Positions 36,689 through 46,173 of a stretch of 64,000 bases of DNA are shown in pieces. The notes beneath the pieces are model-generated. The model was not told the DNA's origin and made no database searches. It saw only the letters and a list, made by a program, of their open reading frames with translations. Made by a program: the position numbers and the translations under genes. The stretch spans positions 124,001 to 188,000 of the forward strand of contig NZ_AYKT01000005.1 of the NCBI RefSeq assembly GCF_000496575.1. The letters run 5' to 3'. The stretch comes from Geobacillus thermodenitrificans subsp. thermodenitrificans DSM 465 (lineage in GTDB: Bacteria; Bacillota; Bacilli; Bacillales; Anoxybacillaceae). Each line of letters opens with the position of its first letter. Positions within the stretch are counted from its first letter, which is position 1.

Positions 36689-37462
36689 TCATCCACCTAC
36701 CGCTTGATTTTTTTTCATTCCCGCCTTCCACAGCCATTGTAAAACAGCGGCCAACACAAGCAGCCACCCTGCCGCGATGGCAAAGCCGCGCACCAATTCC
36801 TCCGCTCTCACCGCTCCGGTGGCGATTTCAATCGGGAAGCTGATCATATAGCGGAACGGCAGCCATTCGCTCCATTCCCGAAGCTGCGGCGGAAGCATTT
36901 CAAGCGGCGCGATTCTTCCCGACAAAAACAATGAAATGACATCGATGACGCCGTACACGGCCGCCACTTTGGTCACCCAAAACGCAAGCAACCCACACGA
37001 GTAACTCAGCAAAAAGCGAAGGGCGGCACTGAGCACGACGGCCGCCAAAAACCACCCGATTTGGCTTCCTGTCATATGCGGGCGAAGCGCTGGCCAATAC
37101 ACCGCTCCTACCATCCAAACCGGCACTAAAATGACGAGAAACAACCATTTATAGACGATATTTTCCGCAATCGCCCAATGAATCGGATGAAGCGGCCGCA
37201 ACAACAAGTTTGAAAACGTCCCTTCGCGGATTTCACGGTCAAGCTCCCATACATCCCATGCGCTCGTCATCCGTTCGACAAAAATAACGGCCATAAAATA
37301 AAAGAGAAACGACTCGCTCTCTTCCGGATGAATGTTCATCCAAACGAACATCGTAATGAGCGGCTGGGTGATGGCGCCCGTCATCCAAACGAACGTCGCC
37401 AAGCGGTACGCGAGCATTTCGATATACTTCATACGCAGCAGGGCGATATATTTACGAACCAT
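36689..37462 (-). CDS. ABC-2 exporter permease, first subunit
   Basis: 257 residues, six membrane helices; REIREGTFSNLLLRPLHPIHWAIAENIVYK matches the membrane-proximal motif of its partner. Start ATG 37462 has GGAGG six bases upstream (GTG 37468 is in frame but too close). It overlaps the ATPase gene end by 11 bases and ends two bases before the next start. Confidence 0.82.
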   Translation of the reverse strand: MVRKYIALLRMKYIEMLAYRLATFVWMTGAITQPLITMFVWMNIHPEESESFLFYFMAVIFVERMTSAWDVWELDREIREGTFSNLLLRPLHPIHWAIAENIVYKWLFLVILVPVWMVGAVYWPALRPHMTGSQIGWFLAAVVLSAALRFLLSYSCGLLAFWVTKVAAVYGVIDVISLFLSGRIAPLEMLPPQLREWSEWLPFRYMISFPIEIATGAVRAEELVRGFAIAAGWLLVLAAVLQWLWKAGMKKNQAVGG

Positions 37463-38432
37463 ATACACCCTCCTGAAACGCGCGCGTAATCACTTCCTCA
37501 AGGGGTGGGTCTTCAATATTAATATCACGGACATCAAACCGCTCCAATAACCGCGCCGCCGTCCCCGCCGCCGTCTCACGCGCCACTCTGAGCACGACCG
37601 TTCCCTCTTCCATTTCCGCTACTTCGCCATACTCGTCCCAGCTGATGTTTGGGAGCCGCGAAAACCGGACTTCAAGCCGCTTGTACGGCGCCAGCTTCTC
37701 CGTCAACACCGAGAGCTCCCCATCGTAAATGAGCCGCCCATAGTTGATGATCATCACCCGGTCACAAAGGGCCGCGACATCGCCCATGTAATGCGATGTC
37801 AACAAAATGGTCGTCTCATGCTCTCGGTTGTAATCGACAATAAAGCGGCGCACGTTTTCTTGCGTATGAACGTCAAGCCCGATCGTCGGCTCATCTAAAA
37901 ACAACACTTGCGGTCGATGCAAAAGCGCCGCCGCCAACTCGCAGCGCATCCGCTGTCCAAGCGACAAGCTGCGCGTCGGTTTGTCCAACAACGGCGCTAA
38001 ATCGAGCAGCTCAGTAAGCTCTTCTAACGTCTGGCGGAATGATCGATCGTCGATGTCATAAATCGCTTTATTGACCAAAAACGTCTCCATCGGCGGAATG
38101 TCCCAAATGAGCTGGCTTTTTTGCCCCATCACCAAGCTCATCATCTTTTTAAACTCCGCCTTTTGTTCAAACGGCACAAAACCGCCGACCGTGATTTCCC
38201 CTGACGTCGGGTGCAACAGGCCGGCAAGCATCTTCATCGTCGTCGTTTTCCCCGCTCCGTTCGGGCCTAAAAAACCGACGATCTCCCCTTTTTCGATCGT
38301 AAACGAAACATCTTTGACCGCCTCGACAATCCGGTAGTCACGGCGCCATAAACTGCGCACCGCCTCGAGCCATCCGGCTTCGCGGCGATGGACACGGAAC
38401 GATTTATGCAAATGGCTGACACGGATTACCAT
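37452..38432 (-). CDS. ABC exporter ATPase
   Basis: 326 residues. Walker A GPNGAGKTTT, Q-loop GQKSQLIWDIPP, signature LSLGQRMR, Walker B VLFLDEPTIGLD and H-loop TSHYMGD are all present; an extension from about 250 may set specificity. The group is the NatA/YhaQ-like exporters that work with two DUF990-type permeases. ATG 38432 has GGAGG six bases before it. First gene of a three-gene operon. Confidence 0.9.
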   Translation of the reverse strand: MVIRVSHLHKSFRVHRREAGWLEAVRSLWRRDYRIVEAVKDVSFTIEKGEIVGFLGPNGAGKTTTMKMLAGLLHPTSGEITVGGFVPFEQKAEFKKMMSLVMGQKSQLIWDIPPMETFLVNKAIYDIDDRSFRQTLEELTELLDLAPLLDKPTRSLSLGQRMRCELAAALLHRPQVLFLDEPTIGLDVHTQENVRRFIVDYNREHETTILLTSHYMGDVAALCDRVMIINYGRLIYDGELSVLTEKLAPYKRLEVRFSRLPNISWDEYGEVAEMEEGTVVLRVARETAAGTAARLLERFDVRDINIEDPPLEEVITRAFQEGVYGS

Positions 38433-38590
38433 GTTCATCCTCCAATATGCGCATGCTGTTGACATTCTTTTGTTATATCACATTCGAAGGATATGCTGCA
38501 AAGAAAAATGTTTCGGCATCTTTCCTCTATGGTTCCCTTCTTTCGTCTTGTATAATGAAAAAAGAAGCGAACGAGAAAGGAGATTGTCGA

Positions 38591-38914
38591 ATGGCGAACA
38601 TTACGAATGAAATGATTTGGCAAGCCATCAAAGAACTTGCCGGTCAGCTTCAACAAACAAACAGGCAAGTCGAGCAACTCGGCAAACAAGTGCTGCAAAC
38701 GAATGAGCAAGTACAGCGGATCGGCAAACAAGTACAGCAACTCTCCCAACAAACGCAACAAACGAATGAACAACTCAACCAATTAAGCGAGCAAGTGTCC
38801 GATATGAACGAACGGCTCACCGATGTCGCCAACGGCCAAAACATTTTGGTTGAAGAACTGTTTGAAAACAAAAAAGAGATGAAGCGCGTCAAAACGGCGT
38901 TCAATCTGTATTAA
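38591..38914 (+). CDS. Glutamine-rich coiled-coil protein, 107 aa
   Basis: After a short N-terminal helix (ITNEMIWQAIKELAGQL), residues 20-85 are a long coiled coil made of imperfect repeats around QTNxQVxxLGKQVxQ. No membrane segment or signal. ATG 38591 follows AAAGGAG by seven bases; TATAAT at 38551-38556 supplies a -10, with a poor -35. Possibly a structural or scaffold protein; function not known. Similar proteins occur in Bacillaceae, from memory. Confidence 0.7.
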   Translation: MANITNEMIWQAIKELAGQLQQTNRQVEQLGKQVLQTNEQVQRIGKQVQQLSQQTQQTNEQLNQLSEQVSDMNERLTDVANGQNILVEELFENKKEMKRVKTAFNLY

Positions 38915-39316
38915 AGCCGGCGCTGTTCACCATTTCAACAGGTTCCCCTCGATTGATTTCTCATCTTCGCTTCACTCATCGAACGGAGTTTTTCTTTTTG
39001 GCTAAAAGACCGGCAATTGAGCTACAACTACGGTGGAAAAGACGCATTTCTCAAAAGAACCTTTCGAACTCCAACTTCTAACGCATCTAAAAACGGTTTA
39101 ATGAAAAGGGTTGTTTTTTACAGCCTTTCTAGCACATAGCGAAACACGCTGGACACATGTCCATGGCTTCATGAGCCTATCCCGTTTGATTGGCGTCTGC
39201 CGCAAATTCCGCTCCCACCGTGGATGCCTGTCCCTCTCCTTCTCCATCCCCGACCATACAATAAGAACAAGGGGACAAAGCACCCCTTTCATTTTGAACG
39301 AAGGGAAGAGGATAGG
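38915..39316. other. Intergenic region, no gene seen
   Basis: About 400 bases without a convincing gene. A weak GGGG ... CCCC hairpin with downstream TTTC lies near 39270-39290. Short open frames on both strands lack ribosome sites. Confidence 0.4.
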
Positions 39317-39721
39317 ATGAATTGGGAATCGAGAAGAGATTTATGCCGGGAGTTTGCTAGTATTCTCGGTGGAACAGGGAGCTTGATAAACGGGGTCTGT
39401 TTTGTGCAGAAGTTTCGGGATATTCCGTTTACCATCATGGGCAGACGAACAAATTCTCCGCTCGTCAACCCGCAACTATTTTCCTTTGAAAGTTTAGACA
39501 GTCAAGGAAACGCCTTAAATCTTGGGGAAACAGTGTTGCTTCAAGAAGAAGTCAACCCGCTGCTGCGGGAGTTGAAAAAACGGGGCATTACCGTCACCGC
39601 GGTCCACAACCATTGGTTATTCGAACGGCCGCGGGCGATGTATATGCACTTTCAGTCGATCGAGCCCCCGCTTGAGTTTGCCCGTAAAGTGCGGGAAGCG
39701 TTTCGGGTGTTAAAAGACTAG
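39317..39721 (+). CDS. DUF1259 (LppY/LpqO-like) protein
   Basis: 134 residues, soluble, without signal peptide. The pattern INGVCFVQKFRDIPFTIMGRRTNSPLV, GETVLLQEEVNPLLRELKKRGITVTAVHNHWLFERPRAMYMHF fits one copy of the DUF1259 domain; other members of the family often carry two copies and a signal peptide. Function unknown; the conserved HNHW motif suggests metal or ligand binding. ATG 39317 has GAAGAGG upstream. Confidence 0.78.
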   Translation: MNWESRRDLCREFASILGGTGSLINGVCFVQKFRDIPFTIMGRRTNSPLVNPQLFSFESLDSQGNALNLGETVLLQEEVNPLLRELKKRGITVTAVHNHWLFERPRAMYMHFQSIEPPLEFARKVREAFRVLKD

Positions 39722-40099
39722 CGGAGCGGGATGGAGCGCCCTTTTATTGTCTAAGATGAGCCGCCTTCATCGCCCTAGCGTCGCCAAAACGGGTCTAGCG
39801 ACTCCTGCTAGGAAAAAGTGTCTCCGCAGAACATTTCTCCTGTCTAGCAGTTTTCCATCCGTTTGTGGAGATAGCAGAGCACTCCCCTTTGTCGAGTAGA
39901 CGATTGGAAATCAGACGAAGGTCGAAGCTTTCAGGAACACTTACAGTCCATTCCATGCTCTTTTTGAAAACATCCCCCCGAGCCTATGCCTCGGGGGGAT
40001 GTTTTTGCCGATCTTCTAGCGATTAGTAATAAGAACTCAACAGCAAACACTTGTTTTTGACTTGGTTATCCCATTCGTCCTACCAGTCTTTCTCTTGCT
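39722..40099. other. Intergenic region with strong terminator
   Basis: About 380 bases between the DUF1259 gene and the acetoacetyl-CoA synthetase. The only clear element is the bidirectional hairpin at 39967-40006. A 53-codon frame on the minus strand (start near 39955) lacks a ribosome site and family match. Confidence 0.45.
39967..40006. terminator. Strong bidirectional terminator
   Basis: AAAACATCCCCCCGAG ... CTCGGGGGGATGTTTTT, a 16-base perfect stem, between convergent genes. Confidence 0.92.
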
Positions 40100-42115
40100 T
40101 TAGGAAAAATGTTCACTCGTTTTCCATTTCACCGCCATCGTCTTCGCCAGCTCAAGGAAAAAGTCGAGTGCCTCCGGATTGGCCATTGAACCTGGGTTGA
40201 CCGCTTTTTCGAGCGGGAAGCCTAAGAGTAGTTTGCGAATCGGGATTTCCATTTTCTTTCCGTTTAACGTCTTTGGAATTTGCTTCACCTCATAAATGTC
40301 ATCCGGAACGAAGCGCGGCGAGACATGTTGCCGGATCGACTGGCGAATGCGGTCTTTCAGCTCATCATCGAGCTCCACGCCCGACTTAAGAACGACAAAT
40401 AGCGGCATGAACGATTGCTTGCCCATCATTTCCAAGTCAACAACAAGGCTCTCGAGCACCCCGTCAACCGCTTCAACGGCGCGGTAAATTTCACTCGTGC
40501 CCATGCGGACGCCGGCGCGGTTGATCGTTGAGTCGGAGCGGCCGTAAATGACGCAGCCGCCTTGTTCGTCAATTTTAATCCAATCACCGTGCTTCCAGAC
40601 ACCCGGATACGTGTCGAAATAGCTGTTCCGGTACCTCTCCCCGTCCGGGTCATTCCAGAAAAAGAGCGGCATCGACGGCATCGGCTTCGTAATGACGAGC
40701 TCACCGACTTCATTGACAAGCGGTTGGCCGTTTTCATCAAACGCCTGCACATCGGCTCCTAGCGCACGGCATGAGAGGACACCGGCACGCACCGGCAAAA
40801 TCGGCGAACCGACGACAAACGCGGTGCACACATCTGTTCCACCGCTGCACGATGCCAGACAAATGTCGTCCTTCACGTTTTCATACACCCAGGCGAACCC
40901 TTCGACCGTCAGCGGCGAGCCGGTCGAAAGCACCTCCTCAAGCTTTGATAAATCATAGTGCTCCTTCGGTTTGAGACCGTGCTTCATGCAGACGTTAATA
41001 AACGCTGCGCTTGTGCCAAAATGGGTGATTCCCGCTTTCTCCGCGAGCTCCCATAAAACGTTGCCGTCCGGATATGTCGGACTGCCATCATAAAGAACTA
41101 CGGTCGCCCCAGTAAGCAATCCACCGACTAAATAATTCCACATCATCCATCCGGTCGTCGTAAACCAGAAAAACGTGCTCTCCGGCGTCAAATTATCAGA
41201 GATCGACAGCGCTTTCAAATGTTCAAGCAAAATGCCGCCATGCCCTTGGACAATTGGCTTTGGCAAACCAGTCGTTCCCGAAGAATACAAAATCCAGAGC
41301 GGATGATTAAACGGAACGTTTTCATAAACAAGCTCCGCCTTATTGGCCACCACATCGTCCCACAGCACCACCCCGTCATCAGGTGCCTCCATTTGTTCAC
41401 GCCAATACGGAAGCAGCACCGTCTTTTTCAATGACGGCAGCTTGGTGCGCAACTCAGAAACGACGGGCATTTTATCAAACTCTTTGCCGTTGTATTGGCA
41501 ACCGTCGACGGCAAACAATACGGTCGGCTCGATTTGCACGAACCGGTCGATGACGCTGCCGGCGCCAAAGTCCGGCGAACAGCTTGACCAAATGGCGCCA
41601 ATCGAGGCGCAAGCCAAAAACGCCATCACCGTCTCGGGAATATTCGGCATATAAGCTACCACACGATCGCCGCGCTTCACTCCCATTTCCCGCAGTGCCT
41701 GAGCGATCGCTGCTGTCTTTTCGGTCAGCTCTTGCCATGATACTTCCCGGTATGGGACACGTTCGGAACGGAAAATCAGCGCCGGGCGGTCAGCACGCGC
41801 ATGGCGGAAAATATGTTTCGCATAGTTGAGCGTCGCGCCTGGAAACCACTCCGCCCCTGGCATCTTTCGCTCCCGCAGCACACATTCATACGGTGTCTCT
41901 GCCTGCACACCAGTGTATTCCCAAACCGTTTCCCAAAACTGTTCAAGCTGTTCGACCGACCATGTCCACAATTGGCGGTACGAGGCGAACGATAGCCCCT
42001 TGTTTTCTTTCAGCCAGTCCATATACCGCTGTATATTGGAATGTTTGATTTGTTCGTCCGTCGGTTGCCAAAGGATTGTCCCTTCCGTAATCGCTTTCAT
42101 TTTGTCGTGCGTCAA
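40100..42115 (-). CDS. Acetoacetyl-CoA synthetase
   Basis: 671 residues, ANL superfamily. It begins ILWQPTDEQIKHSNIQRYMDW, the family N-terminal signature, and has YSSGTTGLPKPIVQGHGG, FWFTTTGWMMWNYLVG, GTDVCTAFVVG and the NGKKMEIPIRKLL lysine. It activates acetoacetate to acetoacetyl-CoA, feeding ketone or fatty acid metabolism. The start is uncertain: TTG 42115 is the furthest possible, ATG 42100 leaves the signature intact; neither has a close ribosome site. Single gene. Confidence 0.9.
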   Translation of the reverse strand: MTHDKMKAITEGTILWQPTDEQIKHSNIQRYMDWLKENKGLSFASYRQLWTWSVEQLEQFWETVWEYTGVQAETPYECVLRERKMPGAEWFPGATLNYAKHIFRHARADRPALIFRSERVPYREVSWQELTEKTAAIAQALREMGVKRGDRVVAYMPNIPETVMAFLACASIGAIWSSCSPDFGAGSVIDRFVQIEPTVLFAVDGCQYNGKEFDKMPVVSELRTKLPSLKKTVLLPYWREQMEAPDDGVVLWDDVVANKAELVYENVPFNHPLWILYSSGTTGLPKPIVQGHGGILLEHLKALSISDNLTPESTFFWFTTTGWMMWNYLVGGLLTGATVVLYDGSPTYPDGNVLWELAEKAGITHFGTSAAFINVCMKHGLKPKEHYDLSKLEEVLSTGSPLTVEGFAWVYENVKDDICLASCSGGTDVCTAFVVGSPILPVRAGVLSCRALGADVQAFDENGQPLVNEVGELVITKPMPSMPLFFWNDPDGERYRNSYFDTYPGVWKHGDWIKIDEQGGCVIYGRSDSTINRAGVRMGTSEIYRAVEAVDGVLESLVVDLEMMGKQSFMPLFVVLKSGVELDDELKDRIRQSIRQHVSPRFVPDDIYEVKQIPKTLNGKKMEIPIRKLLLGFPLEKAVNPGSMANPEALDFFLELAKTMAVKWKTSEHFS

Positions 42116-42238
42116 TGGACGCCGTCACCGCCTTCCTTCTGTTTTTTATTCAGACTATTTATATGATAACATTCTTTCATATTATTTTGAATATATGTTT
42201 CTTCGACATCCTTGTCGGAAAAGAACGGAACAAATCCA

Positions 42239-42267
42239 TTGACAAAAAGCCGACACTGGAATAAGAT
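42239..42267 (+). promoter_or_regulatory. Predicted feo promoter
   Basis: TTGACA (42239-42244), 17-base spacer, TAAGAT (42262-42267). No Fur box of the usual 7-1-7 form could be found nearby. Confidence 0.5.
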
Positions 42268-42335
42268 AAACACAAAAGTTGGTCTTGGTAAAAAAAATGT
42301 CCCTTGTCAAAAATGTTGACGGGAGGGAAACTTTT

Positions 42336-42590
42336 ATGGCTAAACGAAATAATCGGTGTCTCTCCGAGATGAAACCGGGGGAGCGATTCCGCATTGAGAA
42401 AGTGGCCATTCCTGACGCTGTGCTAAGACGAAGACTGCTTGATTTAGGTTTTGTACCCGGCGGGGAAGTCGAAGTCGGGCAGAGAAGCCCACTTGGCGAC
42501 CCGACCGCTTATTATGTATGTGGAACAACGATTGCATTAAGAAAAGAAGAAAGTAATTACATTTATGGGGAGAAGATCGGTCATGATTAA
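42336..42590 (+). CDS. feoA: Ferrous iron transport protein FeoA
   Basis: 84-residue SH3-like protein with CLSEMKPGERFRIEKVAIPDAVLRRRLLDLGFVPGGEVEVG, the FeoA signature. It assists FeoB in ferrous iron uptake. ATG 42336 follows GGGAGGG; the frame is open upstream without a ribosome site. Its stop overlaps the start of the FeoB G-domain gene by eight bases. Confidence 0.92.
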   Translation: MAKRNNRCLSEMKPGERFRIEKVAIPDAVLRRRLLDLGFVPGGEVEVGQRSPLGDPTAYYVCGTTIALRKEESNYIYGEKIGHD

Positions 42591-43317
42591 TGCGACATAC
42601 ACGATTGCCTTGATGGGGAATCCGAATACCGGAAAAAGCACGTTGTTTAACGTTCTGACGGGACTGCGCCAACATACTGGCAACTGGCCTGGAAAAACCG
42701 TCACCCATGCAGAAGGAGAATTTGTCTATCGCGGCATAGCGTATCGGATCGTGGATTTGCCGGGCACATACTCTCTCTATTCCAATTCGGCCGATGAAGA
42801 AGTGGCACGCGATTTCCTTCTGTTTGAACGTCCTAATATAACAATCGTTGTTGTTGATGCCACAGCACTCGAGCGCAACTTGAACTTGGTGCTTCAAGTA
42901 TTGGAAATGACCGACCGCGTTATTGTCGCTATCAATCTCATAGATGAAGCAAAAAAGAAAGGCATTCGCATCAACACCAAAAAACTGGCAACCAAACTTG
43001 GCGTGCCGGTTGTGCCGATGTCTGCCCGCAACAAGGAAGGAATCGATGAGCTGTTAAAAACCGTAGATGCTTTCGTCCATGGCCAGCTTCACCCTACTCC
43101 GATCGCCGTTCCATACAGCGTAGAAATTGAACAAAGCATTGCCAAACTGCTTCCGCTCGTCAAAGAAATCGTGGGGGATGACTATCCGGCTCGCTGGGTC
43201 GCACTCCGGCTGCTTGACGGTGATACCTCACTTCTTAGCGCTTTGAACCAGCAGCCGCCACGGCTCACAAAGGAGGAAGCTCCGTATGCATGTTGCGGAT
43301 CGGTCAAATCTGTTTGA
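42583..43317 (+). CDS. FeoB N-terminal G-protein part, split gene
   Basis: 244 residues covering the GTPase and GDI-helical domains of FeoB. G1 is GNPNTGKST, G2 the threonine in KTVTHAEG, G3 DLPGTYS, G4 NLID and G5 SARNK. It ends where a full-length FeoB would enter the membrane domain. GGGGAG lies before ATG 42583. The final 32 bases overlap, in another frame, the gene for the membrane part. GTP binding here is expected to control iron passage through the separate channel protein. Confidence 0.88.
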   Translation: MINATYTIALMGNPNTGKSTLFNVLTGLRQHTGNWPGKTVTHAEGEFVYRGIAYRIVDLPGTYSLYSNSADEEVARDFLLFERPNITIVVVDATALERNLNLVLQVLEMTDRVIVAINLIDEAKKKGIRINTKKLATKLGVPVVPMSARNKEGIDELLKTVDAFVHGQLHPTPIAVPYSVEIEQSIAKLLPLVKEIVGDDYPARWVALRLLDGDTSLLSALNQQPPRLTKEEAPYACCGSVKSV

Positions 43318-44680
43318 TCGTTTAATGGAAGAAGCACAATCGTTGGCACCAGCCGATACGCGCGAACAAATCGTCACCGCCATCTTTCAAACATCAGCCG
43401 CGCTTTGCCGGGAAACGGTCACAAATGCGCCTAAGGCCGCAAAAGACCACACTTTGCAAATCGATCGGATCGTCACATCGCGGCGCTGGGGATTCGTCAT
43501 CATGCTGGCGATGCTCGCCGCTGTCCTTTACATGACGATCGCTGGAGCAAACGTATTGTCTGAATCGCTTGCCCACCTGTTCGGATGGGTAGAACAATAT
43601 TTGACCCTGTTGTTTCAAGCCGTTCATGCACCTCACTGGTTGTACGGCCTCCTTGTGCTTGGCTTATACCGCGGCACCGCGTGGGTCGTCAGCGTGATGT
43701 TGCCGCCGATGGCCATTTTCTTTCCAGTGTTCGCCTTGCTCGAGAATTATGGCTATTTGCCACGCGTCGCCTTCAATCTTGACCGCCTGTTTAAAAAGGC
43801 GGGCGCACACGGCAAACAGGCGCTGACGATGGCTATGGGCTTTGGATGCAACGCCGCCGCCGTCATCTCAACACGCATTATCGAATCGCCGCGTGAGCGG
43901 ACGCTCGCCATTTTGACGAACAGTTTCGTTCCTTGCAACGGGCGATGGCCGACGTTGATTTTGCTCTCTTCCTTATTTATGGCAGCTGGTTATACAGGGA
44001 GCTGGAACACACTCGTCACTGCCGCGGTGGTCGTCGCCATGGTACTGTTTGGCATCATCGTCACGTTAACCGTTTCATGGGTCTTATCCAAGACAGCCTT
44101 GCGCGGCATCCCAACCCATTACACTTTGGAACTGCCGCCATATCGGCGCCCGAAAATCGCTGAGACCGTCATTCGCGCCACACTGGATAAAACGTGGTAC
44201 GTACTCAAACGCGCCGTCACCGTTGCCGCCCCAGCTGGTGTCATCACTTGGGTGCTCGGCAACGTCCCCATCGGCGACACAACCGCGCTTTCCGCTTTCG
44301 CTGGTTGGCTCGATCCGTTTGCGAAGACCATCGGACTTGACGGCTATATTTTGATGGCTTTTCTCTTAGGGCTTCCAGCCAACGAAATCGTCTTGCCGGT
44401 TTTGTTGATGGGGTATTTATCGGCCGGAGCGTTAACGGAAATCGATAGCCTCCATTCGCTCAAACATATTTTTCTCGCTCATGGATGGACGTGGCTGACG
44501 GCACTCAATATGATGCTGTTTTCACTTCTCCACTACCCGTGCGGCACGACGCTTGTCAACATTTACAAAGAAACGAAAAGCACGAAATGGACGTTCGTTG
44601 CCTTTGCCTTGCCGACAGCAATTGCTGTTGCCGTCACCTTTACGACCGCTCGGCTAGCGAGATGGCTTGGACTCGTATGA
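43286..44680 (+). CDS. FeoB C-terminal membrane part, split gene
   Basis: 464 residues with about ten membrane helices. The two Gate motifs are intact: GFGCNAAAV...NSFVPCNGRWP in Gate 1 and HYPCGTTLVNIYKETKSTKWT in Gate 2, each with its cysteine. The gene starts at ATG 43286 with its own AAAGGAGG nine bases upstream, inside the coding end of the G-domain gene. No segment seems lost between the two parts. With FeoA and the G-domain protein it would form the ferrous iron importer. Confidence 0.88.
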   Translation: MHVADRSNLFDRLMEEAQSLAPADTREQIVTAIFQTSAALCRETVTNAPKAAKDHTLQIDRIVTSRRWGFVIMLAMLAAVLYMTIAGANVLSESLAHLFGWVEQYLTLLFQAVHAPHWLYGLLVLGLYRGTAWVVSVMLPPMAIFFPVFALLENYGYLPRVAFNLDRLFKKAGAHGKQALTMAMGFGCNAAAVISTRIIESPRERTLAILTNSFVPCNGRWPTLILLSSLFMAAGYTGSWNTLVTAAVVVAMVLFGIIVTLTVSWVLSKTALRGIPTHYTLELPPYRRPKIAETVIRATLDKTWYVLKRAVTVAAPAGVITWVLGNVPIGDTTALSAFAGWLDPFAKTIGLDGYILMAFLLGLPANEIVLPVLLMGYLSAGALTEIDSLHSLKHIFLAHGWTWLTALNMMLFSLLHYPCGTTLVNIYKETKSTKWTFVAFALPTAIAVAVTFTTARLARWLGLV

Positions 44681-44810
44681 CTATTGTGACGAAGAAATCA
44701 AACTATCACGCTACAAAGGAAACGATATACTTCTGCCATGAAGATCGTTCGCTCCCTCTATTTTTAGGGACAGAGGCGTTCCCGCACGATCTTGCAAACA
44801 GCAAAGCCCC

Positions 44811-44837
44811 GCTTCCAATCACGGGAAGCGGGGCTAG
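44811..44837 (-). terminator. Hairpin terminator
   Basis: AGCCCCGCTTCC / GGAAGCGGGGCT stem between convergent feoB and phosphatase genes; the minus strand continues TTGCTGTTT. Confidence 0.7.
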
Positions 44838-44845
44838 CTATGTGT

Positions 44846-45472
44846 CTATACTTTTTTTATTTCTTTGATATGAGAAGCGTCACCTTCAACGATAACACGA
44901 AATTCATCATGATGCGCCTCAACGATTGTCACGCTCGTGCCGTACATATACGGAGGCGCCCAAAGATCATCGAGCGGCACACCTTTGAATGCCGCTATGA
45001 GCGTTTTCAGCACGACACCGTGAGTGACGACCAAGACCGTCTTCCCTTGATGCCGCGCAATGATGCGCTGCACCGCTTCAAGCGCCCGCTGTTGCACGTC
45101 CCAAAATCGTTCACCGCGCTGTGGCACATACAAATGGGGGGCGTTCCAAAAATGGTCGAACAAAACCGGATCCATTTGCTGAATTTCATCATGCGTCTTT
45201 CCTTCCCAGTCGCCAAGATGCATTTCACGCAACTGCTCGTCTTGATAAATCGGAATGGGCCGCTCACCACGGACGAGTTCCGCTGTTTCGAACGCCCGAC
45301 CGCTCGTGCTCGCATAAATCGCTGTCAACTCGACCGCTTCAAGCCGTTGCCCAAGCCGTTTGGCGTCTTGCCGCCCTTTTTCGGTAAGCGGCGAGTCTTG
45401 CCATCCTTGCATCCGCTTTTCCACGTTCCACTGCGTTTCCCCATGTCTTGTTAAATACAGCGTTGTCGTCAT
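44846..45472 (-). CDS. Histidine phosphatase (PhoE/phosphoglycerate mutase-like)
   Basis: 208 residues. LYLTRHGETQWN carries the phospho-accepting His; ASTSGRAFETAEL, EQLREMHLGDWEGK and VVTHGVVLKTL complete the branch-1 histidine phosphatase set. Length and motif details resemble Bacillus PhoE, a broad-specificity phosphatase. ATG 45472 follows GGAGAGAAGG. Single gene. Confidence 0.88.
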   Translation of the reverse strand: MTTTLYLTRHGETQWNVEKRMQGWQDSPLTEKGRQDAKRLGQRLEAVELTAIYASTSGRAFETAELVRGERPIPIYQDEQLREMHLGDWEGKTHDEIQQMDPVLFDHFWNAPHLYVPQRGERFWDVQQRALEAVQRIIARHQGKTVLVVTHGVVLKTLIAAFKGVPLDDLWAPPYMYGTSVTIVEAHHDEFRVIVEGDASHIKEIKKV

Positions 45473-45664
45473 CCTTCTCTCCGTCCCTCTATTCATCATT
45501 TCAATTACATATGAAGAAGCGAGTAATTCGGCATACGGTTTTGCCTCCATACTCTTAAGCCCAAAAGCACCCTATGGTTATTTCTCCGTTTCTACGCAAA
45601 TGACCTGCTTGAACGATGCATCCTTTTTTCGCTAGTTTTGAAGAGTGATAGAAACACCGCATGA

Positions 45665-46117
45665 TCAAATTTCTTTCACCAATGTTATCAACTCGATCTC
45701 TTCCGGTGTTTGTATCCGCTCTGTCGCGTAAAATCCATGTCGCTCATAAAAGCGAATGGCTGGCGCGTTGCTGCTTCCGGTCGTCACGATGATGTTACTT
45801 GCCGATGGCTCTTGCTTGATGGCAAAATCGAGCAATGCGCTCGCGATCCCTTGACGGAAACAATCCGGGTCAACCATCAGCCGGCAAAGGAAAAGCGTCT
45901 GTCCACCCCGCTCGTAAGCGATCGCCCCCACTAACTGTCCGTCGCGAAAATAGCCGAAAAAACGTTCGGTGCACTGTTGCAGCGTACCAACGGTGTCGCG
46001 AAGCGGCGGGAGCGCCGTGTTGCCAATGATTTGCGCTTCGACCGCGTACGCACGCTGCTGCAAGCGCAACACCTGAACAGCCGTTTCGCGATCCGTCACG
46101 TTGAGTTCCATGATCAT
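45665..46117 (-). CDS. GNAT-family N-acetyltransferase
   Basis: 150 residues: LVGAIAYERGGQTLFLCRLMVDPDCFRQGIASALLDFAIKQ has the acetyl-CoA loop RQGIAS; NAPAIRFYERHGFYATERI is the closing strand and helix. Substrate unknown. GGGAGGGG precedes ATG 46117 (ATG 46111 also possible). It follows the 99-residue gene on the same strand. Confidence 0.85.
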   Translation of the reverse strand: MIMELNVTDRETAVQVLRLQQRAYAVEAQIIGNTALPPLRDTVGTLQQCTERFFGYFRDGQLVGAIAYERGGQTLFLCRLMVDPDCFRQGIASALLDFAIKQEPSASNIIVTTGSSNAPAIRFYERHGFYATERIQTPEEIELITLVKEI

Positions 46118-46143
46118 CTTTTTCCCCTCCCATTAGCCCAACA

Positions 46144-46162
46144 AGCGGCCTAGTGAGGCCGC
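46144..46162 (-). terminator. Hairpin between the 99-aa gene and the acetyltransferase
   Basis: GCGGCCT / AGGCCGC stem; the minus strand continues TTGTT, so termination may be weak. Confidence 0.45.
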
Positions 46163-46173
46163 CTGCGGTTCCA

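Noticed and set aside
39722-39966. Possible insertion sequence remnant or 53-codon gene
   Set aside because: No terminal repeats, transposase motif or ribosome site.
42116-42335. Fur box before feoA
   Set aside because: TGATAAC near 42158 has no matching second half.
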